The position numbers and the translations under genes were made by a program. From the NCBI GenBank assembly GCA_013416405.1, contig JACCET010000003.1:248001-312000 (forward strand): a stretch of 64,000 nucleotides of DNA. The letters are read 5' to 3'. Each line of letters begins with the position of its first letter. The first letter of the stretch is position 1. Positions 43,495 to 52,681 of the stretch are shown here, piece by piece. The stretch comes from Alcaligenaceae bacterium. GTDB taxonomy: Bacteria > Pseudomonadota > Gammaproteobacteria > Burkholderiales > Burkholderiaceae_B. The notes below the pieces were generated by a model. The model worked only from the letters and a program-made list of their open reading frames with translations, was not told the DNA's origin and searched no databases.

Positions 43495-44409
43495 ATGCAA
43501 CTGATCCTGCTTACCTGTCTGTCGATGCTGGCCTTTGCCGGCAACTCGATATTGTGCCGGCTGGCGCTTGTGCAGCAACACATTGATCCGGCGAGCTTCA
43601 CGGCTATCAGGATCGCAAGCGGTGCGTTGGTTCTGTATGCTTTGGCACGGCTCTCATTGTTGCGTGCGGCTGCCGCCACACCGACGCAACAACCGGCGCC
43701 ACGTCAGCAGTCGGGCAGTTGGGCCGGCGCCATTGCCCTGGCCCTGTATGCGACTGCTTTTTCACTTGCCTATCTCAAGGTCGAATCGGGTGTGGGTGCA
43801 TTGATCCTGTTCGGCAGCGTGCAGCTGTCCATGCTGCTGTACGGCACGCTCAAGGGTGAGCGACTGGGGGCGTTGTCCAGCGTGGGGTTGTCGGTCAGTG
43901 TGATCGGTCTTGTTTTTCTGTTGCTGCCGGGCAGCAGCACACCGCCGTTGGGCGCCGCCGCACTCATGGCAATAGCGGGCGCGGCTTGGGGCTGGTATTC
44001 CATACTCGGCAGAGACGCCACCTATCCCTTGGCCACGACGGCCGGCAATTTTGCCCGGGCGATTCCCTTGAGCCTGCTGGCGATCTTGCCCTGGCTGGCT
44101 GTGCTGCACTGGGATTTGGCCGGGGTCGGCTACGCCATACTTTCAGGGGCCGTTACCTCGGGGCTGGGATATGCTGTCTGGTATGGCGTCATGAAGCGGC
44201 TTTCAGTCATGAAGGCTGCCACCGTGCAGCTGTCCGTACCTATCATTACTGCGATGCTGGGTGCAATATTGCTTGGCGAGGCGCTGACCCTGCAGCTTGT
44301 GCTGTCATGCATCGCAGTGCTGGGTGGAATTGCTTTGGTGTTGGCCGGCAAAGGACGAAATTCCAGACAGGCGAACCCTATGAATATAGTGCAGGAAAAC
44401 CATGACTAA
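43495..44409 (+). CDS. EamA-family (DMT) membrane transporter
   Basis: About 304 aa, ten helices in two EamA repeats (LTCLSMLAFAGNSILCRLALV with IDPASFTAIRIASGALVLY; second repeat ending LQLVLSCIAVLGGIALVLAGK). The family start is placed at ATG 43495; ATG 43447 and TTG 43432 are also in frame, and none has a strong ribosome-binding site. The stop overlaps the following reductase gene by 8 bp, so the pair is probably co-expressed. Substrate unknown. Confidence 0.82.
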   Translation: MQLILLTCLSMLAFAGNSILCRLALVQQHIDPASFTAIRIASGALVLYALARLSLLRAAAATPTQQPAPRQQSGSWAGAIALALYATAFSLAYLKVESGVGALILFGSVQLSMLLYGTLKGERLGALSSVGLSVSVIGLVFLLLPGSSTPPLGAAALMAIAGAAWGWYSILGRDATYPLATTAGNFARAIPLSLLAILPWLAVLHWDLAGVGYAILSGAVTSGLGYAVWYGVMKRLSVMKAATVQLSVPIITAMLGAILLGEALTLQLVLSCIAVLGGIALVLAGKGRNSRQANPMNIVQENHD

Positions 44410-45337
44410 CGTGATATTTGCCTCGACCCACGATACCACTCCGCAGGAGTGGATCGCGCCGCTGCAGCGTGCGCTGCCCCTTGCTCAGATTAGCAACTGG
44501 AAAGACAACGCGCCGCCGGTGGACGCCCGGTTTGCCGTGGTATGGAAACCTCCCCACGATCTGTTCCTGCGTGAGACCAGACTCGAGGCGGTCTTCAATC
44601 TGGGCGCGGGTGTTGATGCCTTGTTGCAGCTGCCCGGCTTGCCCGCCGACCTTCCCATCTTCCGCCTGGAAGACGCGGGCATGAGTGTGCAGATGGCCGA
44701 GTACGTCCTGCATGCGCTCTTGCGCGCATCACGCGGCTTTGAACAATACCAGGTGCAGCAAAGGCAGCGGCTGTGGCATCCCTTGCCTGACATCGAGCGC
44801 GAGTCATGGCCTGTTGGCATCATGGGCACAGGCCTGATGGGAACGCGGATGGCGCAGACGCTGGCGGCGCTGGAGTACCCCGTGGCAACGTGGTCCCGTC
44901 GCGGCAAGGAGATTGCCGGCGTACACGCCTATGCGGGCGCCGATGAATTTCCGGCTTTTCTTGCCCGTACCCGCGTGTTGGTGAATACCTTGCCGCTGAC
45001 GCCGGCAACCCAGGGCATACTGTGTCGCAAGACCTTTGAACAGCTGCTGCCCGATGCCTGCATCATCAATGTCGCCCGAGGCGAGCATCTGGTCGAAAAG
45101 GACTTGTTGAGCATGCTGGATTCCGGACACCTCAGGGGCGCGACCCTGGATGTCTTCGCCCAGGAACCGCTGCCATCCAGCCATCCATTCTGGGACCATC
45201 CGGCCATCACCATCACACCCCATGTGGCTGCCGCCAGCCTGCGCGGCGCAACCATAAAGCAAGTGGCGGCAAAGATACAAAGCCTGTTGAATGGCGTTGT
45301 GCCAACCGGAGCGGTGAACCGCGAGCTGGGATATTGA
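44402..45337 (+). CDS. Glyoxylate/hydroxypyruvate reductase-like D-2-hydroxyacid dehydrogenase
   Basis: 311 aa, GhrA-like. The NAD(P) motif is VGIMGTGLMGTRMA, the arginine of the substrate pocket is in NVARGEHLVE, and the catalytic Glu/His pair is in DVFAQEPLPSSHPFW and ITPHVAAASLRG. It reduces glyoxylate or hydroxypyruvate in the cytosol. Translation is coupled to the EamA gene. I withhold a gene symbol because several paralogues are usual. Confidence 0.87.
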   Translation: MTNVIFASTHDTTPQEWIAPLQRALPLAQISNWKDNAPPVDARFAVVWKPPHDLFLRETRLEAVFNLGAGVDALLQLPGLPADLPIFRLEDAGMSVQMAEYVLHALLRASRGFEQYQVQQRQRLWHPLPDIERESWPVGIMGTGLMGTRMAQTLAALEYPVATWSRRGKEIAGVHAYAGADEFPAFLARTRVLVNTLPLTPATQGILCRKTFEQLLPDACIINVARGEHLVEKDLLSMLDSGHLRGATLDVFAQEPLPSSHPFWDHPAITITPHVAAASLRGATIKQVAAKIQSLLNGVVPTGAVNRELGY

Positions 45338-45354
45338 TGGCGTTCCCGAAGGCG

Positions 45355-46437
45355 CTAGCCTTCAGGGCTGCCGTCAAAGCCGGTCGTCATCTGCTGGCTG
45401 CCGTCATCGAACACGACCGTGCGCTCGGGCCAGCGCAGCGCCGCCAGCTTGAAGTTCGTGCCCAGGGGCTGGCCGCTTTTACGCTCCAGCCACCTGCCGC
45501 CCACTGAAAAGTCCACGCAAAAAACGTTGTCGTGCTTGCCGTGCCAATGCAGCGGCGGCACGCCGTCAAACAGGTCGGGCCCATTCTTGCGGATATCGTC
45601 TGCCGCCGCTACGCCGAGTTGGCGCCAGTAGTGGCCTACGACCACGGGAATGGGACTGCTGTAGTCGTCCCACCAGCGCACGCGTTCGGTAAAGCGCCAC
45701 TTGCCTCCGTTAAAGAATGGATCGGGGGTGACGCGTTCCACGCCGGAAGTCAGCACCCTGACCGGGTTGCCCATTTGTTTGCAGGCGTCATACCTGGCAA
45801 CTGCATGCATGGTGGGGGGCTTCCTGGCCGGATTGTCCAGCCCGCCGTTCCAGGACTGGCGCTCGGCCACGATGAGTGCGGCCTGCCCGCTGTCCCTGGC
45901 CTGCTGTTTAATGGCATGCTCCCAGCGGTCGAATGCCTGGCAAATGGTGCCGGACAGTGGAGTTGATGACCGCAAGGCAGCTATTGCGGGTTCATGCCAG
46001 GCGGCATGCACCACGCGCAGGTCGGCTCGTTCCAGCACCAGCGGCAGCGAAGCGACCAGGCTCATGATGTCCTGGCGTTGTGCTTCGGTTGGCGACTTGA
46101 ATGGCGCGTATTTTTCGTGGTCGCGCAGTGCCCGTTCCTGGAAAAACCATCCTGAGCCGTCCTTGGGGTCTTTGCGCAGCAGATTCAATTCGTGGTTGCC
46201 CATGACAGCCATTGCCCCTCCTGCATGCATAAGCCGCCGGGCCAGCATCATGACGGCGGGACTGTCTGGCCCCCGGTCGCAGAAGTCTCCGACAAATACC
46301 AGCCTGCGCCCATCGGGATGTCGGCCGTGGTCGTCGTATCCAAGGCGTTCCAGCAGGGCGCATAAGGCATCGTATTCTCCGTGGATGTCGCCTACGATAT
46401 CCAGCGGACCGTCGGGCAGGGCCTGAATCAGGCGCAT
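45355..46437 (-). CDS. PPP-family metallophosphatase (ApaH/PrpE-like)
   Basis: About 360 aa. Dimetal motifs are GDIHGEYDAL near residue 16, VGDFCDRGPDSP, GNHELNLLRK and a late His in AAWHEPAI and VVGHYW. PrpE and ApaH enzymes split diadenosine tetraphosphate or dephosphorylate proteins. ATG 46437 is chosen because GGAG precedes it by 8 nt; the in-frame TTG 46452 is the start of that same site. It stands alone and converges on the reductase gene. Confidence 0.82.
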   Translation of the reverse strand: MRLIQALPDGPLDIVGDIHGEYDALCALLERLGYDDHGRHPDGRRLVFVGDFCDRGPDSPAVMMLARRLMHAGGAMAVMGNHELNLLRKDPKDGSGWFFQERALRDHEKYAPFKSPTEAQRQDIMSLVASLPLVLERADLRVVHAAWHEPAIAALRSSTPLSGTICQAFDRWEHAIKQQARDSGQAALIVAERQSWNGGLDNPARKPPTMHAVARYDACKQMGNPVRVLTSGVERVTPDPFFNGGKWRFTERVRWWDDYSSPIPVVVGHYWRQLGVAAADDIRKNGPDLFDGVPPLHWHGKHDNVFCVDFSVGGRWLERKSGQPLGTNFKLAALRWPERTVVFDDGSQQMTTGFDGSPEG

Positions 46438-46444
46438 GGCGGGG

Positions 46445-46521
46445 GTCTCCAATTTGCAGTTCGCAAGCTATTATGCCTGCATCCCTTCCAGGGATGCAGC
46501 GTTCGGCCTGCAACTGGAGAC
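46445..46521. repeat. Nested inverted repeat in the phosphatase-protease gap
   Basis: An outer imperfect pair (GTCTCCAATTTGCAG 46445-46459, CTGCAACTGGAGAC 46508-46521) encloses a perfect 9-bp hairpin (CTGCATCCC 46477-46485, GGGATGCAG 46491-46499). The outer left arm lies next to the start of the leftward phosphatase, so it could shape its 5' leader. The remaining 300 bp to 46827 contain nothing I can identify. Confidence 0.45.
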
Positions 46522-46827
46522 TTGCCCCTGGAGGCGGCCCCTGCCGGATTCAGGGATTGAGCAGGGACTTGGGCAGGTTGACATGGCCTCACAACCATTG
46601 CGTCTGCACTACCATTCCTGGATCAGGGGCGCGCCAAGGGAATCGTAACAACGGGTCGCGAACGCAGCGAGGAGTTTCCCGACCTGCCAACCTTGAACGA
46701 ATTGCTGGGGAATTTCGAAGTCTATTTCTGGACATCCTTTTTTGTGCCGGCCGGGACGCCATGAAAGCGACCTAGAAAGAGGGCGGAAATACGGCCATGC
46801 CTTGCTCCGCGTGCATCGCCGTTATAT

Positions 46828-48387
46828 TTACGCCGCTTCCGTATAGAAAGCGACGCCCTCGAACGTATAGATGCCTGCCAGTTCAACTTTCACGTTCTCC
46901 ATTTCAGTTGCATTTGCCGTGTAGAAATGACTGTTGGTGGATGTGTCGTAGAAACGATAGACCTCGGTGGTGCTCTCGGTTTTTGCAGCGTAGGCCTGGA
47001 AGGCGACGCCCTCGTAGGTCAGGTCGCCCGTTTCGATAATATATGCGGCTTCGTCGTTGTTCGCGGTATAGAAATGGGTGTCTGTAATATCGTTGTGAAA
47101 ACCGTGCACCGTTATGCTTTGGGCATCGGGCATGACGTTGCGCTCGAAGCCTATACCTTCGTATATCAGGCCCTCAACCGTGTTGATATCACTTGCTTCG
47201 TCGTTGCTGGCAGTGAAGAAGTGGGTGCCGTTATTCGTGTTGAAGAACCGGTGTATGGTTGGCGTCAGGTCATTCAGGTTGCCACCGAAGTTCTCGAAAC
47301 CGGCATGCTCGATATTGATCAGCGTATCGGTGCCGTCGGCGCCACTGGTGTCGTGTACGGTGTATGTGCGCCCCGACAGGTCGTAGTCAAGCGAATAGTT
47401 GGAGAATACGCCGCTGAAGTAGGCCCAGTCCTGGCCCGCGCCGCCATCCAGGGTGTTGTCTGCCTGGTTGCCGTACAGCGCATCGTTGCCCGCCCCGGTT
47501 GTAAGGTTTTCAATGATGACGCCATGGGCAATGGCCAGGTTGTTCGTCATGCCGTTGGCTGATGAATACTGGCCGGGGCGCAGGTCGATATCGCTGTCGG
47601 TGCCCCAGCCGCTCAGGTTCAGGGTGTCGATGCCGCCGGCGTCGTAGAAGGTAAGAATCGGGTACACGTTCTGAGTGAAATCGTACACGACCGCCGTGTC
47701 GCCTTCCACCGTCGAGCCAAACCCGTACACGGTGTTATCGGCACGCGTATTGGCGGCGCCGTATATGGCCTGGATGACCATGATGTCGTTCAGCATGGGT
47801 GTTTGAGACCCATGGATCACGCCATCCGGCGAGAACCAGTCGCCCCACATCACATCACCTTTGCCGCGCTGGTCTTCAGGCCCGTAGTAAGACATGATCG
47901 ATAGCACCCCGCTGTCCTGGTAGGACGAAGGGCCATCATCATCGTCGCCGTTGTAGTCGCCCATATGATTCAGCCCCAGCGCATGGCCGATTTCGTGAAT
48001 GTAGGTGGTGAAACCGCGATTGCCCAGTACAGGATGCTGCAGGTTATCGAACATGTACGAGAACCATATGCTGCCCAGGGGGGGGTAATAGGCATGCGCG
48101 TAGCCTGGTTCCTCGACCATGTAGGTATTGCCGAACTCCATGTTGGATGCGCCAATCGAGCCTGGCACGATATTGGGTGCAATCAGGTCATTCCAGGTGG
48201 CCAGGGCCAGCTTGGCGTATTCGCGTTGCTCCGCAGTCAAGGGGGTGAAGTTCACACCCTCGCCGTCCTCAAAATGTATTTGCTCACGACTATCTGGAAA
48301 TGTGTAGGTAATGATGGGACCAGCCCATTTCTCACCACTGTTCAGTTGATTGAAAACTTGCTCGTCCGTCCAGTATGGCTTGGTCAT
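46828..48387 (-). CDS. Secreted M10-type metalloprotease with C-terminal repeat domains
   Basis: 519 aa. The zinc motif HEIGHALGLNH and the Met-turn (VLSIMSYYG) identify a serralysin/matrixin-type protease. A short RTX-like nonapeptide stretch (GAGNDALYGNQADNTLDGGAGQD) follows. The last 150 residues carry three repeats of about 47 aa, each containing THFFTA or HFYTAN and ending YEGIGF or FEGVAF (DUF5648-like). No signal peptide is seen, which fits type I secretion, but no transporter genes are adjacent. A strong sigma-70 promoter lies upstream. Confidence 0.85.
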   Translation of the reverse strand: MTKPYWTDEQVFNQLNSGEKWAGPIITYTFPDSREQIHFEDGEGVNFTPLTAEQREYAKLALATWNDLIAPNIVPGSIGASNMEFGNTYMVEEPGYAHAYYPPLGSIWFSYMFDNLQHPVLGNRGFTTYIHEIGHALGLNHMGDYNGDDDDGPSSYQDSGVLSIMSYYGPEDQRGKGDVMWGDWFSPDGVIHGSQTPMLNDIMVIQAIYGAANTRADNTVYGFGSTVEGDTAVVYDFTQNVYPILTFYDAGGIDTLNLSGWGTDSDIDLRPGQYSSANGMTNNLAIAHGVIIENLTTGAGNDALYGNQADNTLDGGAGQDWAYFSGVFSNYSLDYDLSGRTYTVHDTSGADGTDTLINIEHAGFENFGGNLNDLTPTIHRFFNTNNGTHFFTASNDEASDINTVEGLIYEGIGFERNVMPDAQSITVHGFHNDITDTHFYTANNDEAAYIIETGDLTYEGVAFQAYAAKTESTTEVYRFYDTSTNSHFYTANATEMENVKVELAGIYTFEGVAFYTEAA

Positions 48388-48481
48388 GTGGAAGGTTTCC
48401 TTTCAGGCAGATGAGTAAGAGTCGGGGCACGGGCGCCCGAGCGGGGTTGCGCATGCCAGGGTTATCCGGCATCGTGGCTGT

Positions 48482-48510
48482 ATTATTGGAATAGTGACGT
48501 AAAGTGTCAA
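48482..48510 (-). promoter_or_regulatory. Sigma-70 promoter of the metalloprotease with overlapping dyad
   Basis: On the minus strand TTGACA and AATAAT are separated by exactly 17 bp, 95-123 bp before the protease start. An imperfect dyad (AGTGACGT 48493-48500 and ACGTTACT 48512-48519) spans the -35 side, so a repressor could act there. The rest of the 48388-48844 gap has no gene I recognise. Confidence 0.65.
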
Positions 48511-48844
48511 GACGTTACTACGTTCTGCTTGTTGGGGTAGCCGCAAGGCCATCTTGCGATCCTTAATTCATCCTGATGCAAGCACGCATGTTCAATCAGG
48601 TCTCCCAGGCCGGCGAGGCTGATGGTGATGTGCTAGGACTTACCCTTAGACAACACTATGCTGCAGGCATCGTTTCCACTGTGTCCTATAGAGGCGATGC
48701 CATACGCCTGTTTTCATCATGTCAAAAATGTATGGCTAGCGCTCTTTTTCTCATTTGACGGTATTGAACGCGACCTACCACAATCGACTTACCCCAACAT
48801 GTCAGTATGTTTCACGCGCTGCTTCGGCGGCTAAGGAGAAATCT

Positions 48845-49879
48845 ATGCATTTTCGTACCAAACTCGCTGTAGCCGTTGTTGCTGCCTTGTGCTCCAGCAC
48901 TGTTGTCTGGGCTGACCAGACGCTGTATGTAGCTGCCAATGGCGGCAGTACCGAAAAAGTGATGAAAGAAAAGTTGTTTCCCGTGTTTGAAAAAGAGCAT
49001 CCTGGCGTGAAGGTGGTGCAGGTGACAGGTACGTCAACGCAAAGCCTGGCCAAGTTGCAGGCTCAGCGTAATAACCCCGAAATTGGCGTAGCCATTCTGG
49101 ACGATGGTCCGATGTGGCAGGCGATGCAGTTGGGCTTCTGTAGCGACGTGAATTCCGATACCTATAAAAATTTGTATTCCATGGCCAATATCGGCGGCAA
49201 GGCCATGGGAGTAGGCTTGGTCGCGACTGGTTTGGCATACAACACTGAAGCTTTCAAGAAAATGGGGCTGCCCGCGCCAGACTCGTGGGAAGATCTGCTT
49301 AACCCCAAGCTCAAGCAAAAGGTCGTTATCCCATCCATCACCAATACTTATGGCTTGCATGCCCTTGTGGTTTTCGCTCGTTTGCGTGGCGGTGGTGAAA
49401 AAAATATAGAGCCTGGCTTCAAGGCCATGATCGAAGAGGCGCAGCCCAACGTATTGTCCTGGGAACCCGCTCCCGGGAAGCTGGCCGAACTGTTCCAGAA
49501 TGGTAGTGTGTTGCTGGCTGCTCATGGCAGTGGACGCGTGCAGGCACTGAAAAATACTGGCTTTCCCGTAGAGATGGTGTATCCGAAGGAAGGGGCGGTT
49601 TCCTTGCAGATTGCCGCCTGTGCTATTGAAAAGAGCCCAGAGCCGGAATTGGCCCAGGCGTTCCTGGAGTTCCTGTCACGTCCTGAGACACAGACCATAT
49701 TGGCTCAGAGCGAAGGCTGGGGCCCCACCAATAAAACGGTAGAGCTGTCACCTGAGCTTGCCAAGCAAGTGCCTTATGGTGCTGATGCCGTTGAGAATAT
49801 GCTGGTGGTGGATTGGACAACCGTCAATCCCAAGCGCAATGAATGGACCACGCGCTGGAATCGCACTGTAGAACGTTAA
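48845..49879 (+). CDS. ABC transporter periplasmic binding protein, PotD/family 1-like
   Basis: 344 aa with a signal peptide cleaved after VVWA (residue about 23). Mature start DQTLYVAANGGSTEKVMKEKLFP is of the putrescine/spermidine-opine binding class; GPTNKTVELSPELAKQVPYG near the end is typical. ATG 48845 is supported by AAGGAGA upstream. It heads an eight-gene operon with an ATPase, two permeases, three dehydrogenase subunits and RidA, so the imported molecule is probably an amine-containing acid oxidised by the encoded complex. Confidence 0.87.
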   Translation: MHFRTKLAVAVVAALCSSTVVWADQTLYVAANGGSTEKVMKEKLFPVFEKEHPGVKVVQVTGTSTQSLAKLQAQRNNPEIGVAILDDGPMWQAMQLGFCSDVNSDTYKNLYSMANIGGKAMGVGLVATGLAYNTEAFKKMGLPAPDSWEDLLNPKLKQKVVIPSITNTYGLHALVVFARLRGGGEKNIEPGFKAMIEEAQPNVLSWEPAPGKLAELFQNGSVLLAAHGSGRVQALKNTGFPVEMVYPKEGAVSLQIAACAIEKSPEPELAQAFLEFLSRPETQTILAQSEGWGPTNKTVELSPELAKQVPYGADAVENMLVVDWTTVNPKRNEWTTRWNRTVER

Positions 49880-49905
49880 TAGATACACCAAAGGAAGAAC
49901 TTGCC

Positions 49906-50970
49906 ATGACTTATCTCGCTCTCGAGGGGCTCGCAAAGCGCTACGGAGAACTGACCGTGGTTGAAGACATCAGTCTGAATATTGAGCGTGGCGAGTTCAT
50001 TTCCCTGTTGGGGCCCTCGGGTTGTGGCAAGACCACCACCCTACAAATGGTGGCTGGTTTTGCTGAGCCGACTCGGGGTCGGCTGCGATTGGAGGGCCGC
50101 GATATTACAGATGTCGCACCAGAAAAGCGCGGAATGGGTATCGTGTTTCAAAGCTATGCCTTGTTTCCGCACATGACGGTGGCTGGTAATGTGGGATTTG
50201 GCCTGGAAATGCAAGGGATGGGACGCAGCGCAAGAGCTGACCGAATCGCTGAAACCCTTGATCTGGTCCGCCTGTCCGGTTTGGGCGATCGTTATCCAAA
50301 ACAACTTTCGGGCGGCCAGCGCCAGCGCGTGGCAATTGCCAGGGCACTGGCGATCAGGCCCAACGTATTGTTGTTGGATGAGCCCATGTCGAACCTGGAC
50401 GCCAAGCTGCGCGAGGAAATGCACGTGGAGCTGCGTGCTATACAGAAGCAGTTGGGCATCACGACAATACTGGTCACGCATGACCAGATTGAGGCCATGA
50501 CCATGAGTGATCGTATTGCCGTCATGCATGGGGGGCGCATTGTTCAGGTGTCCTCGCCTTTCGATGCCTATGAACGGCCAATGTCGCCGTTTGCCTCGAG
50601 CTTCCTGGGTAAAACAAATTGCATCGCCGCCCAGATTACCGCACGCCATGCCAGTTGTTGTCAGGTGCAACTGGCAGGGCTTGACGTGCGTATACCGCAT
50701 GAAGAGCATCAATATCCGGATGACATCAACGTATACATCCGACCCGAGAAAATACGATTGGTATCTGCAGCCGAAAGCCGTGTAAGCGGTGTGGTGCGTA
50801 GCCGTATGTTCCTGGGAAGTCATTGGTCAGTAGAGGTTGACGGACCCTTGGGCAGGCTGCGTGTGAATGTGCCCAACGTGGGTGATACGCCGGCCCGGGA
50901 AGGCGACACTATTTACCTGTCTTGGCAAGACGAAGACATGCGCATGTTGGCCGGAGGGACTGAAGCGTGA
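49906..50970 (+). CDS. ABC transporter ATPase, PotA-like
   Basis: 354 aa. Walker A GPSGCGKTT, signature LSGGQRQR, Walker B VLLLDEP, switch VTHDQIEAMTMSD, then a TOBE domain (YIRPEKIRLV). It powers import by the two permeases downstream. ATG 49906 is chosen because AAGGAAGAA precedes it. Four bases overlap the next gene (GTGA). Confidence 0.92.
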   Translation: MTYLALEGLAKRYGELTVVEDISLNIERGEFISLLGPSGCGKTTTLQMVAGFAEPTRGRLRLEGRDITDVAPEKRGMGIVFQSYALFPHMTVAGNVGFGLEMQGMGRSARADRIAETLDLVRLSGLGDRYPKQLSGGQRQRVAIARALAIRPNVLLLDEPMSNLDAKLREEMHVELRAIQKQLGITTILVTHDQIEAMTMSDRIAVMHGGRIVQVSSPFDAYERPMSPFASSFLGKTNCIAAQITARHASCCQVQLAGLDVRIPHEEHQYPDDINVYIRPEKIRLVSAAESRVSGVVRSRMFLGSHWSVEVDGPLGRLRVNVPNVGDTPAREGDTIYLSWQDEDMRMLAGGTEA

Positions 50971-51875
50971 GCAATTCAGCTGTCATGACATCCCATGTTC
51001 AGAGCTCCTGGCGTCGGTGGCTGGGCAATCCCATGCCATGGCTGCTGTCCAGCCCCGCCTTGCTCTTGTTTATTGGCCTGCTCTTAGTGCCTTTGGCCCT
51101 GACTGGCTTGCTTTCCTTCGCAGTGTATGACGGTAGCCTGGGTACGGGCGAAGGCTACACTATTGCCAATTACCTTGATGTGATCCGTGACGAGTATTAC
51201 CACGAGATATTCCTGCGTACGGGTGGTATGTCGTTGGCGGTGACTTTGCTCTGTGTGTTGCTGGGCGTACCGGAAGCCTTGATTCTTTCACGCATGCGCA
51301 GTCCCTGGCGTGCCATCTTCCTGGTGGTCATTCTTGGTCCCTTGCTGATTTCAGTGGTCGTGCGTACCTTGGGTTGGGCCATACTGATCGGTAACGAAGG
51401 CCTGATCAACATGACGCTGACGAATCTGGGTCTTATTGATAATCCGATCAAGATGCTCTACACCATGACTGGTGTCACCATTGCGCTGACTCACGTCCTG
51501 ATCCCGTTCATGATCATTTCTGTTTGGGCGTCCATCCAAAAGCTGGACCAGTCCGTCGAAAATGCAGGCCTGTCTTTGGGAGCGTCACCCTTCACAGTGT
51601 TGCGCCGTGTCATCTTGCCGCAGCTTATGCCGGGTGTGCTGTCAGGGGGCATTATTGTGTTTGCATTATCCGCCTCTGCCTTTGCCACTCCATCGATTCT
51701 GGGTGGGCGCCGTCTTAAGGTTGTGGCCACTGCCGCCTACGATGAATTCACTGCTACATTGAACTGGCCGTTGGGCGCTGCCATTGCCGTATTGCTCTTG
51801 ATCGCTATGCTTGCTGTCATTCTGGGCAGCAACTACATGCTTGAGCGGCGCTACCGCCAGGTCTTCGAGAACTAG
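50967..51875 (+). CDS. ABC transporter permease, PotB-like
   Basis: 302 aa, six helices after a cytoplasmic N-terminus, with the EAA-type loop ENAGLSLGASPFTVLRRVILP. GTG 50967 overlaps the ATPase stop; ATG 50985 is an alternative. It forms the membrane channel with the PotC-like partner 9 bp downstream. Confidence 0.9.
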   Translation: MSNSAVMTSHVQSSWRRWLGNPMPWLLSSPALLLFIGLLLVPLALTGLLSFAVYDGSLGTGEGYTIANYLDVIRDEYYHEIFLRTGGMSLAVTLLCVLLGVPEALILSRMRSPWRAIFLVVILGPLLISVVVRTLGWAILIGNEGLINMTLTNLGLIDNPIKMLYTMTGVTIALTHVLIPFMIISVWASIQKLDQSVENAGLSLGASPFTVLRRVILPQLMPGVLSGGIIVFALSASAFATPSILGGRRLKVVATAAYDEFTATLNWPLGAAIAVLLLIAMLAVILGSNYMLERRYRQVFEN

Positions 51876-51884
51876 GAAAGCCTT

Positions 51885-52679
51885 ATGCTCAAGAACAACT
51901 GGCTCAGCCTAACGTATCATTCTTTATTCATCTTGTTTATCAGCGCGCCCTTGCTGGTGGTGATAGCTGTGTCCTTTACCTCATTGGGCTATATCTCCTT
52001 GCCCACTGATGGCTTATCACTGCGTTGGTTCTACGCTATTTTGGATGAGCGACAGTTTATCGACGCCTTTTTGATGTCGGCATGGTTGGCACTGGTCAGT
52101 GCCACCGTAGCCATAGCGCTGGCGATCCCCGCTGCCTTGGCGCTGGCCAACTATCGCTTCCCGGGCCGTGGTGCGCTCTCGGCATTTTTCCTGTCGCCGC
52201 TCATGATCCCTCACGTGGTCCTGGGGATTGCCTTTTTGCGTTTCTTCAATCAGGCGGGTTTCAGTGGTTCATTCGGTTGGCTGTCCATGACTCACGTCAT
52301 CGTGGTGTTCCCCTATGCCTTGCGGCTGACGCTGGCATCGGTCACGGGGTTAAGCCGTGATACGGAACTGGCCGCACGCTCTCTGGGCGCGCGACCGCAT
52401 ACGGTGTTTTTGCGCATTGTTTTGCCGCTGATCTTGCCGGGCGTGGCAGGCGGATGGATGTTGGCGTTTATACAAAGCTTCGATGAAGTCACTATGACGG
52501 TCTTCGTGGCAACGCCGGGTACTACCACTTTGCCAGTGGCGATGTACAGCTACATTTCCCAGAGTATTGATCCGCTGGTGGCATCACTATCCACCGTACT
52601 GATTGTGGCAACCATGCTGACGATGTTCATACTTGATCGCATCGTGGGTTTAGATCGTGTCCTTGTCGGGAAAAACTAA
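51885..52679 (+). CDS. ABC transporter permease, PotC-like
   Basis: 264 aa, six helices and the EAA-type loop ELAARSLGARPHTVFLRIVLP. It is the second permease of the same importer. It is followed 2 bp later by the FAD subunit of the dehydrogenase, evidence that transport and oxidation of the substrate are one system. Confidence 0.9.
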   Translation: MLKNNWLSLTYHSLFILFISAPLLVVIAVSFTSLGYISLPTDGLSLRWFYAILDERQFIDAFLMSAWLALVSATVAIALAIPAALALANYRFPGRGALSAFFLSPLMIPHVVLGIAFLRFFNQAGFSGSFGWLSMTHVIVVFPYALRLTLASVTGLSRDTELAARSLGARPHTVFLRIVLPLILPGVAGGWMLAFIQSFDEVTMTVFVATPGTTTLPVAMYSYISQSIDPLVASLSTVLIVATMLTMFILDRIVGLDRVLVGKN

Positions 52680-52681
52680 AG

